Origin: Eubacterium sp. AF22-8LB
Lineage (GTDB): Bacteria; Bacillota_I; Bacilli_A; Erysipelotrichales; Erysipelotrichaceae
Direction of reading: 5' to 3'
Length of the DNA stretch: 40,831 nucleotides
Assembly: GCF_003458715.1 (NCBI RefSeq)
Contig: NZ_QRVI01000021.1
Location: 1-40,831 of the forward strand
A model generated the notes under the pieces. That model had not been told where the DNA came from. It did no database searches and worked only from the letters and a program-made list of their open reading frames with translations. The first letter of the stretch is position 1, and every line of letters starts with the position of its first letter. This document shows, in pieces, positions 7,810-15,915 of the stretch. A program made the translations under genes and the position numbers.

Positions 7810-8715
7810 TTATTCAGCAGCTTTTGCTTCTTCAGCCTTTGCAGCTGGTTTTGCGTCATCATTTTTCTTGTTGAAAGGACGACGATTTTTACGTTCAAAG
7901 TTACGTTTTCTACGTTCTTCATTTCTTTGACGACGACGACGTTCGTTTTCAGCGATTTGAGCTTCAACATTTTTAATAACGTCTTCCATAGTTACATCAT
8001 CTTCAGTTTCATCTAAGTAAGCCATTTCTAATAGACCACCCTTAGCATCAACGATAGCATCAGCCAAGATTGTTGTAACTAATTTAATTGAACGAACTGC
8101 ATCATCATTAGAAGCGATTGCAAAATCAGCATCTTCCGGGTCACAGTTTGTATCTAACATTGCGAATACAGGGATTCCTAATTTTTTAGCTTCAGCAATT
8201 GCATTGTGTTCTTCTTTTGGATCGATAACAACTAATGCATCTGGAAGTTTCTTCATTTCTTTGATTCCACCTAAAGAACCTTCCAATTTAGCTTTTTCTT
8301 TACGTAAGTTAGCTTGTTCTTTCTTAGTGTAAACTTCGATTTTTCCACTAGCTTCCATTTCTTCGATTTCAACTAAACGTTTGATACGTTTTTGAATAGT
8401 ACGGAAGTTTGTTAATAAACCACCTAACCAACGTTTATTAACATAGAAAGATCCTGAACGTAAAGCTTGTTCTTCAACTACTTCTGCAGCTTGTTTTTTT
8501 GTTCCTACGAACAATACTTTTCCACCACGTTCGCTAATAGCTTTTAATTCATTGTAAGCAGCTTCGATTTGTGCTTGAGTTTGGTTTAAATCTACGATAT
8601 AAACCCCGTTGCGACTTGTGTAGATGAATGGTTTCATCTTTGGGTTCCAACGGCGAGTCTGGTGACCAAAGTGAACACCGTTCTCTAACATTTTCTTCAT
8701 TGATACGATTGACAT
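7810..8715 (-). CDS. rpsB: 30S ribosomal protein S2
   Basis: The 301-residue S2 starts at MSIVSMKKM, with AGGTAGGA upstream; an in-frame ATG at 8784 lies in the leader and is rejected. Conserved S2 motifs are seen: GVHFGHQTRRWNPKM, KRWLGGLLTNF, and DALVVIDPKEEHNAIAEAKK. The C terminus carries a roughly 60-residue extension, first Arg-rich and then Ala/Lys/Glu-rich, longer than in model species and probably disordered. Co-transcribed with tsf. Confidence 0.98.
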   Translation of the reverse strand: MSIVSMKKMLENGVHFGHQTRRWNPKMKPFIYTSRNGVYIVDLNQTQAQIEAAYNELKAISERGGKVLFVGTKKQAAEVVEEQALRSGSFYVNKRWLGGLLTNFRTIQKRIKRLVEIEEMEASGKIEVYTKKEQANLRKEKAKLEGSLGGIKEMKKLPDALVVIDPKEEHNAIAEAKKLGIPVFAMLDTNCDPEDADFAIASNDDAVRSIKLVTTILADAIVDAKGGLLEMAYLDETEDDVTMEDVIKNVEAQIAENERRRRQRNEERRKRNFERKNRRPFNKKNDDAKPAAKAEEAKAAE

Positions 8716-8801
8716 AATAGTCCTACCTTTCCGTTTCTCCTCCATCATTTCAGACGTATGCAACACTAAAGTGCACGGGCACACGAATCCATGATGTGTG
8801 T

Positions 8802-8826
8802 AATAAGCGCAATCACGCGCTTTTAC
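8802..8826 (-). terminator. Terminator between xerC and rpsB
   Basis: On the minus strand AAGCGC and GCGCTT form a 6-bp stem with a 6-base loop, followed by ATTA. It separates the topA-trmFO-xerC unit from rpsB-tsf. Confidence 0.5.
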
Positions 8827-8859
8827 ATTATAGCAATATCCTTTTTAACTTGCAAGATG

Positions 8860-9735
8860 TTATTTTTCAAAAGGATGTGCTTTTTTATAAGCCTTTACTA
8901 ACTGAGCTGTTGTTACATGTGTATATATCTGTGTTGTTGATAAAGAACTGTGTCCCAATAATTCTTGTACCACACGAATATCTGCTCCGTTATCCAGTAA
9001 ATGTGTCGCAAAGCTATGTCGTAACATATGTGGATGCAGTTTCATATGCATTCCTATATTTTTTGCATGCTTATCCATCAAATACTGAATTCCTCTAGAT
9101 GTAAGCTGTTTTCCTCTTAAGTTCACAAACACATGGTCATCTATCGCATATTTAGCCCAAAAGCTATTTTTATATTCTAACAATTCATCCTCAAATCCTT
9201 TATAAAAAGGTACAATACGATCTTTATCCCCTTTACCTCGAATATGAACAATACGATTGTTTATATCGATTTGTGTCCATTTTAAATTCACACATTCACT
9301 TACACGCAATCCACATGCATACATGATTGTAAATAAAATACGGTCTCTATGTTCATCCTCTTTTGCATCATCGTAGGAATTTAAGAATTCTTGAATTTCT
9401 TCAATAAACAAAAAATCCGGAATCTGTTTTGATTGTTTTGGAGTTTGAATCCCTACTAAAGGATTTTCCATGATTCCCATATATTCTGCTAAATACGCGT
9501 AAAAAGAACGATAAACACTCATTTTACGGGCTATAGAACTTGTTTTTAAATGATCCATGGTCGTTAAAAAATTCATAAAAGTCAATCTATCGCACGATTC
9601 AAAAGAATCAATAGATTGACTTAATAAATATTCTTTATATTGGATCAAATCGTTTTTATAGGACTCAATGGTTTTTTCTGATTGCGTGTTTTTTCGATAG
9701 ATATACTTTAAAAAACGTTGAATCAACTCATCCAT
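8860..9735 (-). CDS. xerC: Tyrosine recombinase XerC/CodV-like
   Basis: The 291-residue protein has an N-terminal SAM-like core-binding domain (residues 1-90) and a C-terminal catalytic domain. The catalytic set is complete: R in ACGLRVSE, K in GKGDKDR, HxxR in HMLRHSFATH, H in LLGHSS, and Y in TQIYTHV. It probably resolves chromosome dimers at dif. Its start overlaps the trmFO stop by 8 bases, and the topA-trmFO-xerC order is conserved in Firmicutes, which separates it from a phage integrase. Confidence 0.95.
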   Translation of the reverse strand: MDELIQRFLKYIYRKNTQSEKTIESYKNDLIQYKEYLLSQSIDSFESCDRLTFMNFLTTMDHLKTSSIARKMSVYRSFYAYLAEYMGIMENPLVGIQTPKQSKQIPDFLFIEEIQEFLNSYDDAKEDEHRDRILFTIMYACGLRVSECVNLKWTQIDINNRIVHIRGKGDKDRIVPFYKGFEDELLEYKNSFWAKYAIDDHVFVNLRGKQLTSRGIQYLMDKHAKNIGMHMKLHPHMLRHSFATHLLDNGADIRVVQELLGHSSLSTTQIYTHVTTAQLVKAYKKAHPFEK

Positions 9736-11026
9736 TGACTTGTTCCTTGATTTCTTGAATTCGACTCAGTGCTTGACTTGCAAGCTTTTCTTTACGTTCA
9801 TGCTTTTTGCATTTTTCATTTAAATGCATAATCCCAAAGTTTGCGTTCATTGGCTGGAAATGTTTAGGATCACAATGTGTAATATAATAAGCTTGAGAAC
9901 CCATGACACAGGTATTTCCAAAACAAATTGGTTCTTTACCCTGCATCAACAATGCCATGTTAATTCCTGCAATTAAACCCGATGCACAAGATTCTACATA
10001 TCCTTCTACGCCTGTTAATTGTCCGGCAAAGAATAGATTTTCTCTGTTTTTTGCCTGATATGTTTCTTTTAATACAATAGGACTCGATAAATATGAATTT
10101 CGATGCATCACACCATAACGTGTAATTTTTAAATTTTCCAAGCCTGGAATTAACGAGAATACTCTTCGTTGTTCTGGCCAAGTTAAATGTGTCTGAAAAC
10201 CAACAATGTTATACATACTTGCCGCAACATTGTCTTGGCGCAGTTGAACAACCGCAACTGGATGTGAATCTTTATCTTTTTCAAGTCCAACTGGTTTTAG
10301 GGGACCAAATAACATCGTCTTTTTTCCACGGCGTGCCATTTCTTCAATTGGCATACAACCTTCAAAATACGTTTCTTTTTCAAAATCATGCATATGTGCA
10401 CATTCTGCATGAATCAAAGCATCGTAAAACACTTCAAATTCATCTGCATTCATTGGACAATTGATATAGCTTGCTTCCCCTTTATCATAACGAGATTTAT
10501 AATACGCTTTACTAAAATCAATTGAATCCTTTTCAATGATGGGTGCTGCTGCATCGTAGAAATGAAAAGTATCTTCTGATGTAAACTCATGAATGGCTTT
10601 CGCCAAAGAATCACTCGTCAAAGGTCCTGTCGCAATAATACAAGGTCCTTCAGGTAAAGATGTAACTTCTTCATTGACCACTTCGACTAAAGGATGATTT
10701 TTAATTGTATCTGTAATATATTGTGAGAATGTTTCACGATCTACAGCCAACGCACTTCCTGCAGGTACGGCATGCATATCCGCAGATTTCATGATCAACG
10801 AATCCATTTGACGAAGTTCTTCTTTTAAAATTCCAACCGCATTATTCATCGCATTTGAACGAAGTGAGTTAGAACATACAAGTTCTGCAAAGCGATCTGT
10901 ATGAAATGCTGGGCTTTCCTTTTTGGGACGCATTTCAACTAGACGAACAGGAATATTTCTTTTAACGAGCTGCCAAGTTGCTTCACAACCTGCTAGCCCT
11001 GCTCCTACAACTGTAACTTGTTCCAT
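9728..11026 (-). CDS. trmFO: Methylenetetrahydrofolate-tRNA-(uracil-5-)-methyltransferase
   Basis: The 432-residue flavoprotein makes m5U54 in the tRNA T-loop using methylenetetrahydrofolate and FADH2. The N-terminal FAD-binding motif VVGAGLAGCEATW is intact. ELVCSNSLRSN, IATGPLTSD, FFAGQLTGVEGYVES and GLIAGINMA are TrmFO hallmarks and distinguish it from GidA/MnmG. Its start overlaps the stop of topA. Confidence 0.97.
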   Translation of the reverse strand: MEQVTVVGAGLAGCEATWQLVKRNIPVRLVEMRPKKESPAFHTDRFAELVCSNSLRSNAMNNAVGILKEELRQMDSLIMKSADMHAVPAGSALAVDRETFSQYITDTIKNHPLVEVVNEEVTSLPEGPCIIATGPLTSDSLAKAIHEFTSEDTFHFYDAAAPIIEKDSIDFSKAYYKSRYDKGEASYINCPMNADEFEVFYDALIHAECAHMHDFEKETYFEGCMPIEEMARRGKKTMLFGPLKPVGLEKDKDSHPVAVVQLRQDNVAASMYNIVGFQTHLTWPEQRRVFSLIPGLENLKITRYGVMHRNSYLSSPIVLKETYQAKNRENLFFAGQLTGVEGYVESCASGLIAGINMALLMQGKEPICFGNTCVMGSQAYYITHCDPKHFQPMNANFGIMHLNEKCKKHERKEKLASQALSRIQEIKEQVNG

Positions 11027-13158
11027 TATTTATCTTCCTCTGTTTTCTTAGGTTCTTTTTTTATATAACGACATTTTGGATAGTTAGAGCATCCAATGAA
11101 GGTAGTTCCAAAACGTGATTTTCTTCTTACAAGCTCATGACCACATTCAGGGCACATTTCACCTGTTGGCTCAGGCTTAGCTTTCTTTTTCAAAGATTCA
11201 ATTGTCTTACATTCTGGATAATTTGAACAAGCCCAGAATTGTCCATAACGACCTCTTTTAATGACCATTTTAGCTCCGCAATTTGGACAGATTTTCTCTT
11301 CTTTTGCCTCTTCAGGAAGTTCTTCTTCATCATTTTCTGTGTATCGACATGTTGGGAAATTAATGCATGAAATAAATTTACCAAAACGTCCATTACGATA
11401 AACAAGCTCCCCACCACATTCTGGGCATGTACGTCCTACACGTTCCAATTCTTTCTTTGGCATTTTTTCATATGCATCCTCCACAAGAGGTGCAAATTTA
11501 TCATAGAACTTATGCATATAAGAAATGGAATCTTCATTTCCTTCGGCAATTTCATCCAATGTTTTTTCCATGTCTGCCGTATATTCAACGTTGATTACAC
11601 TTGAAAAGTATTGTTGAAGCTTTTCATTTGTCAAAATTCCCTGTTCACTAGGAATAAACACTTTTGTCTTTGATGATTCACTTGCCTTTTCTAAAGATGC
11701 ATAGCCACGTTTTTGTAACGTATCAATAATTGTCGCATATGTACTTGGTCTACCAATTGATTTTTCTTCTAGATCTTTAATTAAACGTGCTTCTGTATAA
11801 CGTGCTGGTGGCTCTGTGAAGTGTTGTTTTGAAATTGGTGTCACATTTTTTAAGACTTCATTTTCCTCTAATTTAGGAAGTAATGCATCGCTTTGTTTCT
11901 CATATTTTGAGTATACTTTATAGTAACCATCAAAAGTCATTGTTTGCCCACTTGCACTAAATTCTAAATCGTTATTTGTGATCTTAATGCTTGTCACATC
12001 ATAAACTGCATCTTTCATTAAAGATGCCAATGTACGTGCATAAATTAAGGAATACAAACGATATTGATCATTTGTAAGGTGGTCCTTAATCGATTCTGGT
12101 GTACGATTAATATTTGTTGGTCGAATTGCTTCGTGCGCATCTTGTGTATTCTTACCATTTTTTTGATGTACATGTCCAACATATTCTTTGCCATATGTAT
12201 TTGTGATAAAGTCTTTGGCATCCCCAACAAAAATATCAGATAAACGTGTTGAATCGGAACGCATGTAAGTAATCAAACCTTCCATGTTTCCACCTAGGTC
12301 TATACCTTCATACATCTTTTGTGCTACGCTCATTGTTTTCTTTGCACCAAAACCTAGTTTTGTACTGGCCTCCTGCTGCATAGTCGATGTAGTGAATGGA
12401 AGCTTTGGCTGTTTTTTCTTTTGTTTCTTTGAAATAGACGTAACAACATATTCTCCATTACATCTTTCTAATAATGCCTTTGCCTCTTCTTCATTCTTGA
12501 TTTTAGGTTTTTTTCCTTCAACCTTAACCAAGTCCGCTTCGAATGCTTTATTCTGCTTCTTACACTGTGCATGAATCGTCCAGTATTCTTCTTGTTTAAA
12601 GGCTTTAATTTCATTTTCACGATCAACAATCAATTTCAATGCGACAGATTGTACACGTCCTGCAGATTTAGACTGAATCTTATTCTGCAAAAGTTTACTT
12701 AATTTAAATCCAATAATACGATCCAACATACGACGTGTTTCCTGTGATTTTACAAGATCCATATCAATTTTTCTTGGTTCTTTCATAGCCTCAAGAATTG
12801 CAGGTTTCGTAATTTCGTGGAAAACAATACGATTATTGTCTTCTGTATTTAAATCTAAAACACGAGCTAAATGCCATGCGATAGCTTCCCCTTCACGGTC
12901 GGGGTCACTCGCAAGATAAATATCTTGTGCTTTGGATGCGTATTCCTTTAATTCTTTTACTACTTCTTTCTTTTCTTTACTAATTTTATATTTAGGTTCA
13001 AAGTCATGATCCACATCAATTCCTAAACCTTCTTTTCCGCTTGTTGCCAAATCACATACATGGCCTTTACTGGAAACAACTCTATAGTCTTTTCCTAAAT
13101 ATTTTTCAATCGTCTTCGATTTGGAAGGCGACTCCACTATAACTAAATGTTTTTTCAT
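11026..13158 (-). CDS. topA: DNA topoisomerase I (type IA)
   Basis: The 710-residue enzyme relaxes negative supercoils. The TOPRIM domain covers residues 1-110 (VIVESPSKSKTIEKYLG; ASDPDREGEAIAW). The catalytic tyrosine is Y298 in GLITYMRSDSTRLSD. Three C-terminal zinc ribbons are complete, beginning CPECGGELVYRNGRFGKF, CPNCGAKMVIKRGRYGQF and CPECGHELVRRKSRFGTT. GGGGGA precedes the ATG. It is normally downstream of dprA. Here the transposon separates it from the upstream operon, so it depends on the local promoter at 13182-13211. Confidence 0.98.
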   Translation of the reverse strand: MKKHLVIVESPSKSKTIEKYLGKDYRVVSSKGHVCDLATSGKEGLGIDVDHDFEPKYKISKEKKEVVKELKEYASKAQDIYLASDPDREGEAIAWHLARVLDLNTEDNNRIVFHEITKPAILEAMKEPRKIDMDLVKSQETRRMLDRIIGFKLSKLLQNKIQSKSAGRVQSVALKLIVDRENEIKAFKQEEYWTIHAQCKKQNKAFEADLVKVEGKKPKIKNEEEAKALLERCNGEYVVTSISKKQKKKQPKLPFTTSTMQQEASTKLGFGAKKTMSVAQKMYEGIDLGGNMEGLITYMRSDSTRLSDIFVGDAKDFITNTYGKEYVGHVHQKNGKNTQDAHEAIRPTNINRTPESIKDHLTNDQYRLYSLIYARTLASLMKDAVYDVTSIKITNNDLEFSASGQTMTFDGYYKVYSKYEKQSDALLPKLEENEVLKNVTPISKQHFTEPPARYTEARLIKDLEEKSIGRPSTYATIIDTLQKRGYASLEKASESSKTKVFIPSEQGILTNEKLQQYFSSVINVEYTADMEKTLDEIAEGNEDSISYMHKFYDKFAPLVEDAYEKMPKKELERVGRTCPECGGELVYRNGRFGKFISCINFPTCRYTENDEEELPEEAKEEKICPNCGAKMVIKRGRYGQFWACSNYPECKTIESLKKKAKPEPTGEMCPECGHELVRRKSRFGTTFIGCSNYPKCRYIKKEPKKTEEDK

Positions 13159-13181
13159 TTGGTTCCCCCATATTCACGCTA

Positions 13182-13211
13182 TATCAAACATTAAAAAATT
13201 CATTTTGTCAA
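13182..13211 (-). promoter_or_regulatory. Candidate topA promoter
   Basis: On the minus strand a consensus TTGACA (13211-13206) lies just after the dprA stop. An 18-base spacer leads to TTGATA (or 19 bases to TGATAT). It lies between the transposon and topA, so it would keep topA, trmFO and xerC expressed in spite of the insertion. Confidence 0.6.
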
Positions 13212-13214
13212 TCC

Positions 13215-13323
13215 TCAGATGTCATCAACATCGTTTATATCCACTAAAATATTCGCTCCATTGTTAATCAAATAATTACAGCCTTGATATTTTACATTTT
13301 GAAAAGCAGTTGGCACGCAATAA
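13215..13323 (-). pseudogene. dprA: 3' fragment of dprA, separated by the transposon
   Basis: On the minus strand this frame reads CVPTAFQNVKYQGCNYLI and on to VDDI-stop, the normal C-terminal end of a DprA Rossmann domain. The 5' fragment at 32606-33238 ends SVPIY. Removing one copy of the duplicated ATAA joins them in frame as SVPIYCVPTAFQ, giving a DprA of about 244 residues. The fragment has no start codon and cannot be expressed alone. Confidence 0.93.
13320..13323. repeat. Target-site duplication, left copy (ATAA)
   Basis: ATAA lies immediately outside the left transposon end and is repeated outside the right end (32612-32615). The flanks share six bases (CAATAA), but a 4-bp duplication best fits the aligned TG..CA ends; five or six bases cannot be excluded. 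Confidence 0.7.
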
Positions 13324-13560
13324 TGATAGATCCCCATTCCATCTTAAATACCGGTTTGGATTTCCATCTTAAATACTGGATTTCTGATTTTCACTTTTTC
13401 TCCGCTCTCATTCTTAATACGATATGCTAGTTTCGCTTTGTAATCACCTTCCGTATTGAATATTGAAATTCCATCTCCCATTCCAGTTACTTCCCATTTT
13501 AAATATTAAGTTTAGAAATCGTCTTTTATGTTACATCTCATCTTAAATACTGAACAATAT
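13324..13560. repeat. Left transposon end with repeated transposase-site-like motifs
   Basis: Degenerate copies of CCATCTTAAATACTGG occur at the terminus (about 13338-13355), at about 13368-13380, 13410 (CATTCTTAATACG), 13494 (CCCATTTTAAATATTAAG) and 13540 (TCTCATCTTAAATACTGAAC). The inverse motif repeats in the right end. No gene is seen between the terminus and the terminator at 13626. Confidence 0.75.
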
Positions 13561-13625
13561 TCTTCTATAATAATTATATATGTCAAAAAAATATAATTTT
13601 CTTCGACAGTTTATGACAGAAAAAA

Positions 13626-13647
13626 TACGCCCACTTTTATGGACGTA
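13626..13647 (-). terminator. Terminator of the tns operon
   Basis: On the minus strand TACGTCCA and TGGGCGTA pair (one G-U) around TAAAAG, followed by a T-run. It begins just after the last operon stop at 13653. Confidence 0.65.
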
Positions 13648-13652
13648 CCTTT

Positions 13653-14621
13653 TCAACTTTTTTTCTTTCTTGTGAAGTAAGTCGGTTCACATAGACAGGT
13701 TGCTTCCTGCCTTATTCTTCTGGCCTGCATTGTTACTTCATTTCCGCTGTCTTTAAATGTAACTTTGTATCCCGATTTTACTTTCTCAATCGTAAAGTTT
13801 GGTTCAAATGAATCAAGATACCTGTCAATATCTACTTTCTCAATACGCTTTTCACAACTACACCTAGCTCCATCTAAAAACTTATCTGCAATAATGTTGA
13901 CCACCCTTCCACATTTTGAGTGATACAGCGGCACCTTTTCTCTAATCCCATGATATTCCCCAGCAAGAACGTACTCATCTCCCACTAATTCCGAAACCTT
14001 CTTTTCGAAATTCGCTTTTTCTTCAGCTCGTCTTCTACGACTATCGCATTCAGCACACTCTTCTTTTTTCAGTACGCTGGCCATCTTTTCAAACTCGCAG
14101 CCACATGGCTTGTGTTTCCCTTTTACAATGGTTATGCCCGTAATTTCCTTTCTATACCATGAATAGATTTCATAACTATCTGGAATCTGGTATTTTTCTC
14201 TCAGTTCTTCTTCTGTTAATGATTGAGCACACCGACAACGCCACCCATGACGAATACGATGCTCTTGTACACTGTATTCCTTTCCACATGGGAGATGTGT
14301 TAGTTTAAGGGTAACCCCTCCTTTTTCGTCTATATCCCACCCTCTTATCAGATAGTCTTCTCCAATTCCGTACTTTTTTCTAAGTGTTTCTTCTGTATAT
14401 CCAGCGCGGCACTTGTGCTTTATTCCTTTTTTGAAAGCAAGTGCATTGCGTTCTAAAATGCAACCACATGTTTTATGTTTGACCGTTATTCGAATATCTC
14501 CACCTTTCGTTTTCCTCCACGATAAAACATCAAATTCATCGCTGATTTGATAATGTTCAATCAAATATTTTTTCGTATACGTTTTCTTTTTTATTACCAC
14601 TCCACTCTTAGTCTTTTTCAT
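13653..14621 (-). CDS. Tandem zinc-module protein, probably the C-terminal part of TniQ
   Basis: From MKKTKSG (14621) it has 322 residues; a longer frame from 14684 has no ribosome binding site. It consists of about five tandem modules of roughly 55-60 residues. Each has a Y-x-I start, a beta-rich middle, a K-H-x-x-CG knuckle (VKHKTCG, LTHLPCG, KHKPCG, YHSKCG) and a C-x-C end (CRC, CSC). A sixth, C-terminal module (ending CLCE) has lost the CG pair. The same module type ends TniQ and the TnsB fusion. The frame continues the TniQ frame seamlessly except for a one-base shift at the A8 run 14621-14628. It could be made separately by coupled initiation, fused by slippage, or be the broken tail of one gene. 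A DNA-binding role in target recognition is inferred. Confidence 0.8.
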   Translation of the reverse strand: MKKTKSGVVIKKKTYTKKYLIEHYQISDEFDVLSWRKTKGGDIRITVKHKTCGCILERNALAFKKGIKHKCRAGYTEETLRKKYGIGEDYLIRGWDIDEKGGVTLKLTHLPCGKEYSVQEHRIRHGWRCRCAQSLTEEELREKYQIPDSYEIYSWYRKEITGITIVKGKHKPCGCEFEKMASVLKKEECAECDSRRRRAEEKANFEKKVSELVGDEYVLAGEYHGIREKVPLYHSKCGRVVNIIADKFLDGARCSCEKRIEKVDIDRYLDSFEPNFTIEKVKSGYKVTFKDSGNEVTMQARRIRQEATCLCEPTYFTRKKKS

Positions 14622-15915
14622 TTTTTTTGTCACACACACAACCAAGTTTATAATGATAATTAGTAGACCAAAACACCTTATCATATTCTCGGCCGCATGG
14701 AATATGTTTCAAAATAAGATGAATTCTTTTCCTTGCATCCCTGTACCCCGACATGATCTCCCAATCCGGGTCGTCGATTGAATACCTTTCGTCAATCATT
14801 TCTTGTGTGAGTTTCAGGCGCTCGCACCTGCACTGGCAACCTTTATCGAAAAAATACTTACCCTTATCTGAAATTTCTCCACATGGATTATGTTTTACCG
14901 TTACAAGTATTCTTCCAGACTCATCATGTTTTCTACCTAGAATTGTATAATCGCCTCCGATTCCCCAATCTTTTTTCAATTCTTCATCGCTTCTCTCTCT
15001 TTCGCATTTACATCGACTTCCCCCGTATAAGATTTCATTTGCGCTGTAAGGAAGAACCGCCCCACATTTGTCATGCCGGATGCAATCTTTTTCATTGATG
15101 TCTTCAATATTTTTAACAAAGACGTATCCGTTTATTTTCGAAATAATATTTTGTGGAACATTCTCTTTAAGCTCACATTCAGGGCAGGAACGCCCAAGCT
15201 CAAGCATATATCGTGTAGTAAAAAATTCCAGCCCACACCGGTTACACTTTGCCAGGACAACTGGACCAAATTCCATCAGTAACGTGCATTCATCAATATG
15301 CTCATTCTCTAATCTAATTGGGTGTTCAGAACTTTCTACAGCACAAGCCCACTTTTTATAAAAATGCTCCGCTTCAGCATATGATCCTTCGTCTGAATCC
15401 AGCTTCGTCCCAAGTGAATAATATCCATTATAAAACTCTGCACGATGCAGGTTACATTTATGTTTTTTGCATACCGTCACATCCCGTCCGCAGTGCCATG
15501 TTCGGATATAAGGTTCTCTTCCAGCTGCCCGGTCTTCTCTCATGCATTCTGGGCATAATTTGGGGAAATGCGCCGACTTGCTGGGCGTATCGTAAAGCGG
15601 GACCCCACGGTTATATAGAATTGAAAGTACTTTTTTCCCAACATACAATGGCAATGTTTTATCATAATTTAAAGTCACTGTACTATGTCTAAATAAAATA
15701 TCTAGTATTTCAGGAAAACGTTCCCATTCTCTGCTCACCCAGAACATTCCCGAAATATTGAAAGATTGAATCAACTCAGGGGTTCCATTCGGATCCATAA
15801 AGAAATACTGTCTAAAGCGCCTAACGCTTACGTGCATTGCTTTCCTTAATCGGAAAAACCAACCATACAGTAATTCGTCTTCATATGGTGGAAAATAAAT
15901 CGGTAATTTAATCAT
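14608..15915 (-). CDS. tniQ: TniQ-family target-selection protein with C-terminal zinc modules
   Basis: The protein has 435 residues. Residues 1-160 are a TniQ domain: it opens PIYFPPYEDELLYGWFFRL, and the zinc site is CPECMRED (121-128) with C149, H152 and C154 in VCKKHKCNL. A second zinc knuckle is C224/C227 with C244/C247. Three modules follow (HDKCG 281-285, KHNPCG 341-346, KHIPCG 403-408), each closing with CxC. In Tn7-type systems TniQ/TnsD reads the target site and recruits TnsC, but no TnsC is encoded here. Its ATG overlaps the tnsB stop (ATGA). It ends at a TAA ten bases after an A8 run. Confidence 0.88.
   Translation of the reverse strand: MIKLPIYFPPYEDELLYGWFFRLRKAMHVSVRRFRQYFFMDPNGTPELIQSFNISGMFWVSREWERFPEILDILFRHSTVTLNYDKTLPLYVGKKVLSILYNRGVPLYDTPSKSAHFPKLCPECMREDRAAGREPYIRTWHCGRDVTVCKKHKCNLHRAEFYNGYYSLGTKLDSDEGSYAEAEHFYKKWACAVESSEHPIRLENEHIDECTLLMEFGPVVLAKCNRCGLEFFTTRYMLELGRSCPECELKENVPQNIISKINGYVFVKNIEDINEKDCIRHDKCGAVLPYSANEILYGGSRCKCERERSDEELKKDWGIGGDYTILGRKHDESGRILVTVKHNPCGEISDKGKYFFDKGCQCRCERLKLTQEMIDERYSIDDPDWEIMSGYRDARKRIHLILKHIPCGREYDKVFWSTNYHYKLGCVCDKKNEKD
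14621..14628 (-). promoter_or_regulatory. A8 run at the TniQ/zinc-module frame boundary
   Basis: Eight A residues follow GAC in the tniQ frame. Loss of one A, or a +1 shift, moves from tniQ, which otherwise stops ten bases later, into the downstream zinc-module frame with the module pattern unbroken. A -1 shift gives an immediate stop. Runs of this length support transcriptional slippage. The downstream ATG uses the last A of the run, so coupled re-initiation is the alternative. Confidence 0.5.
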
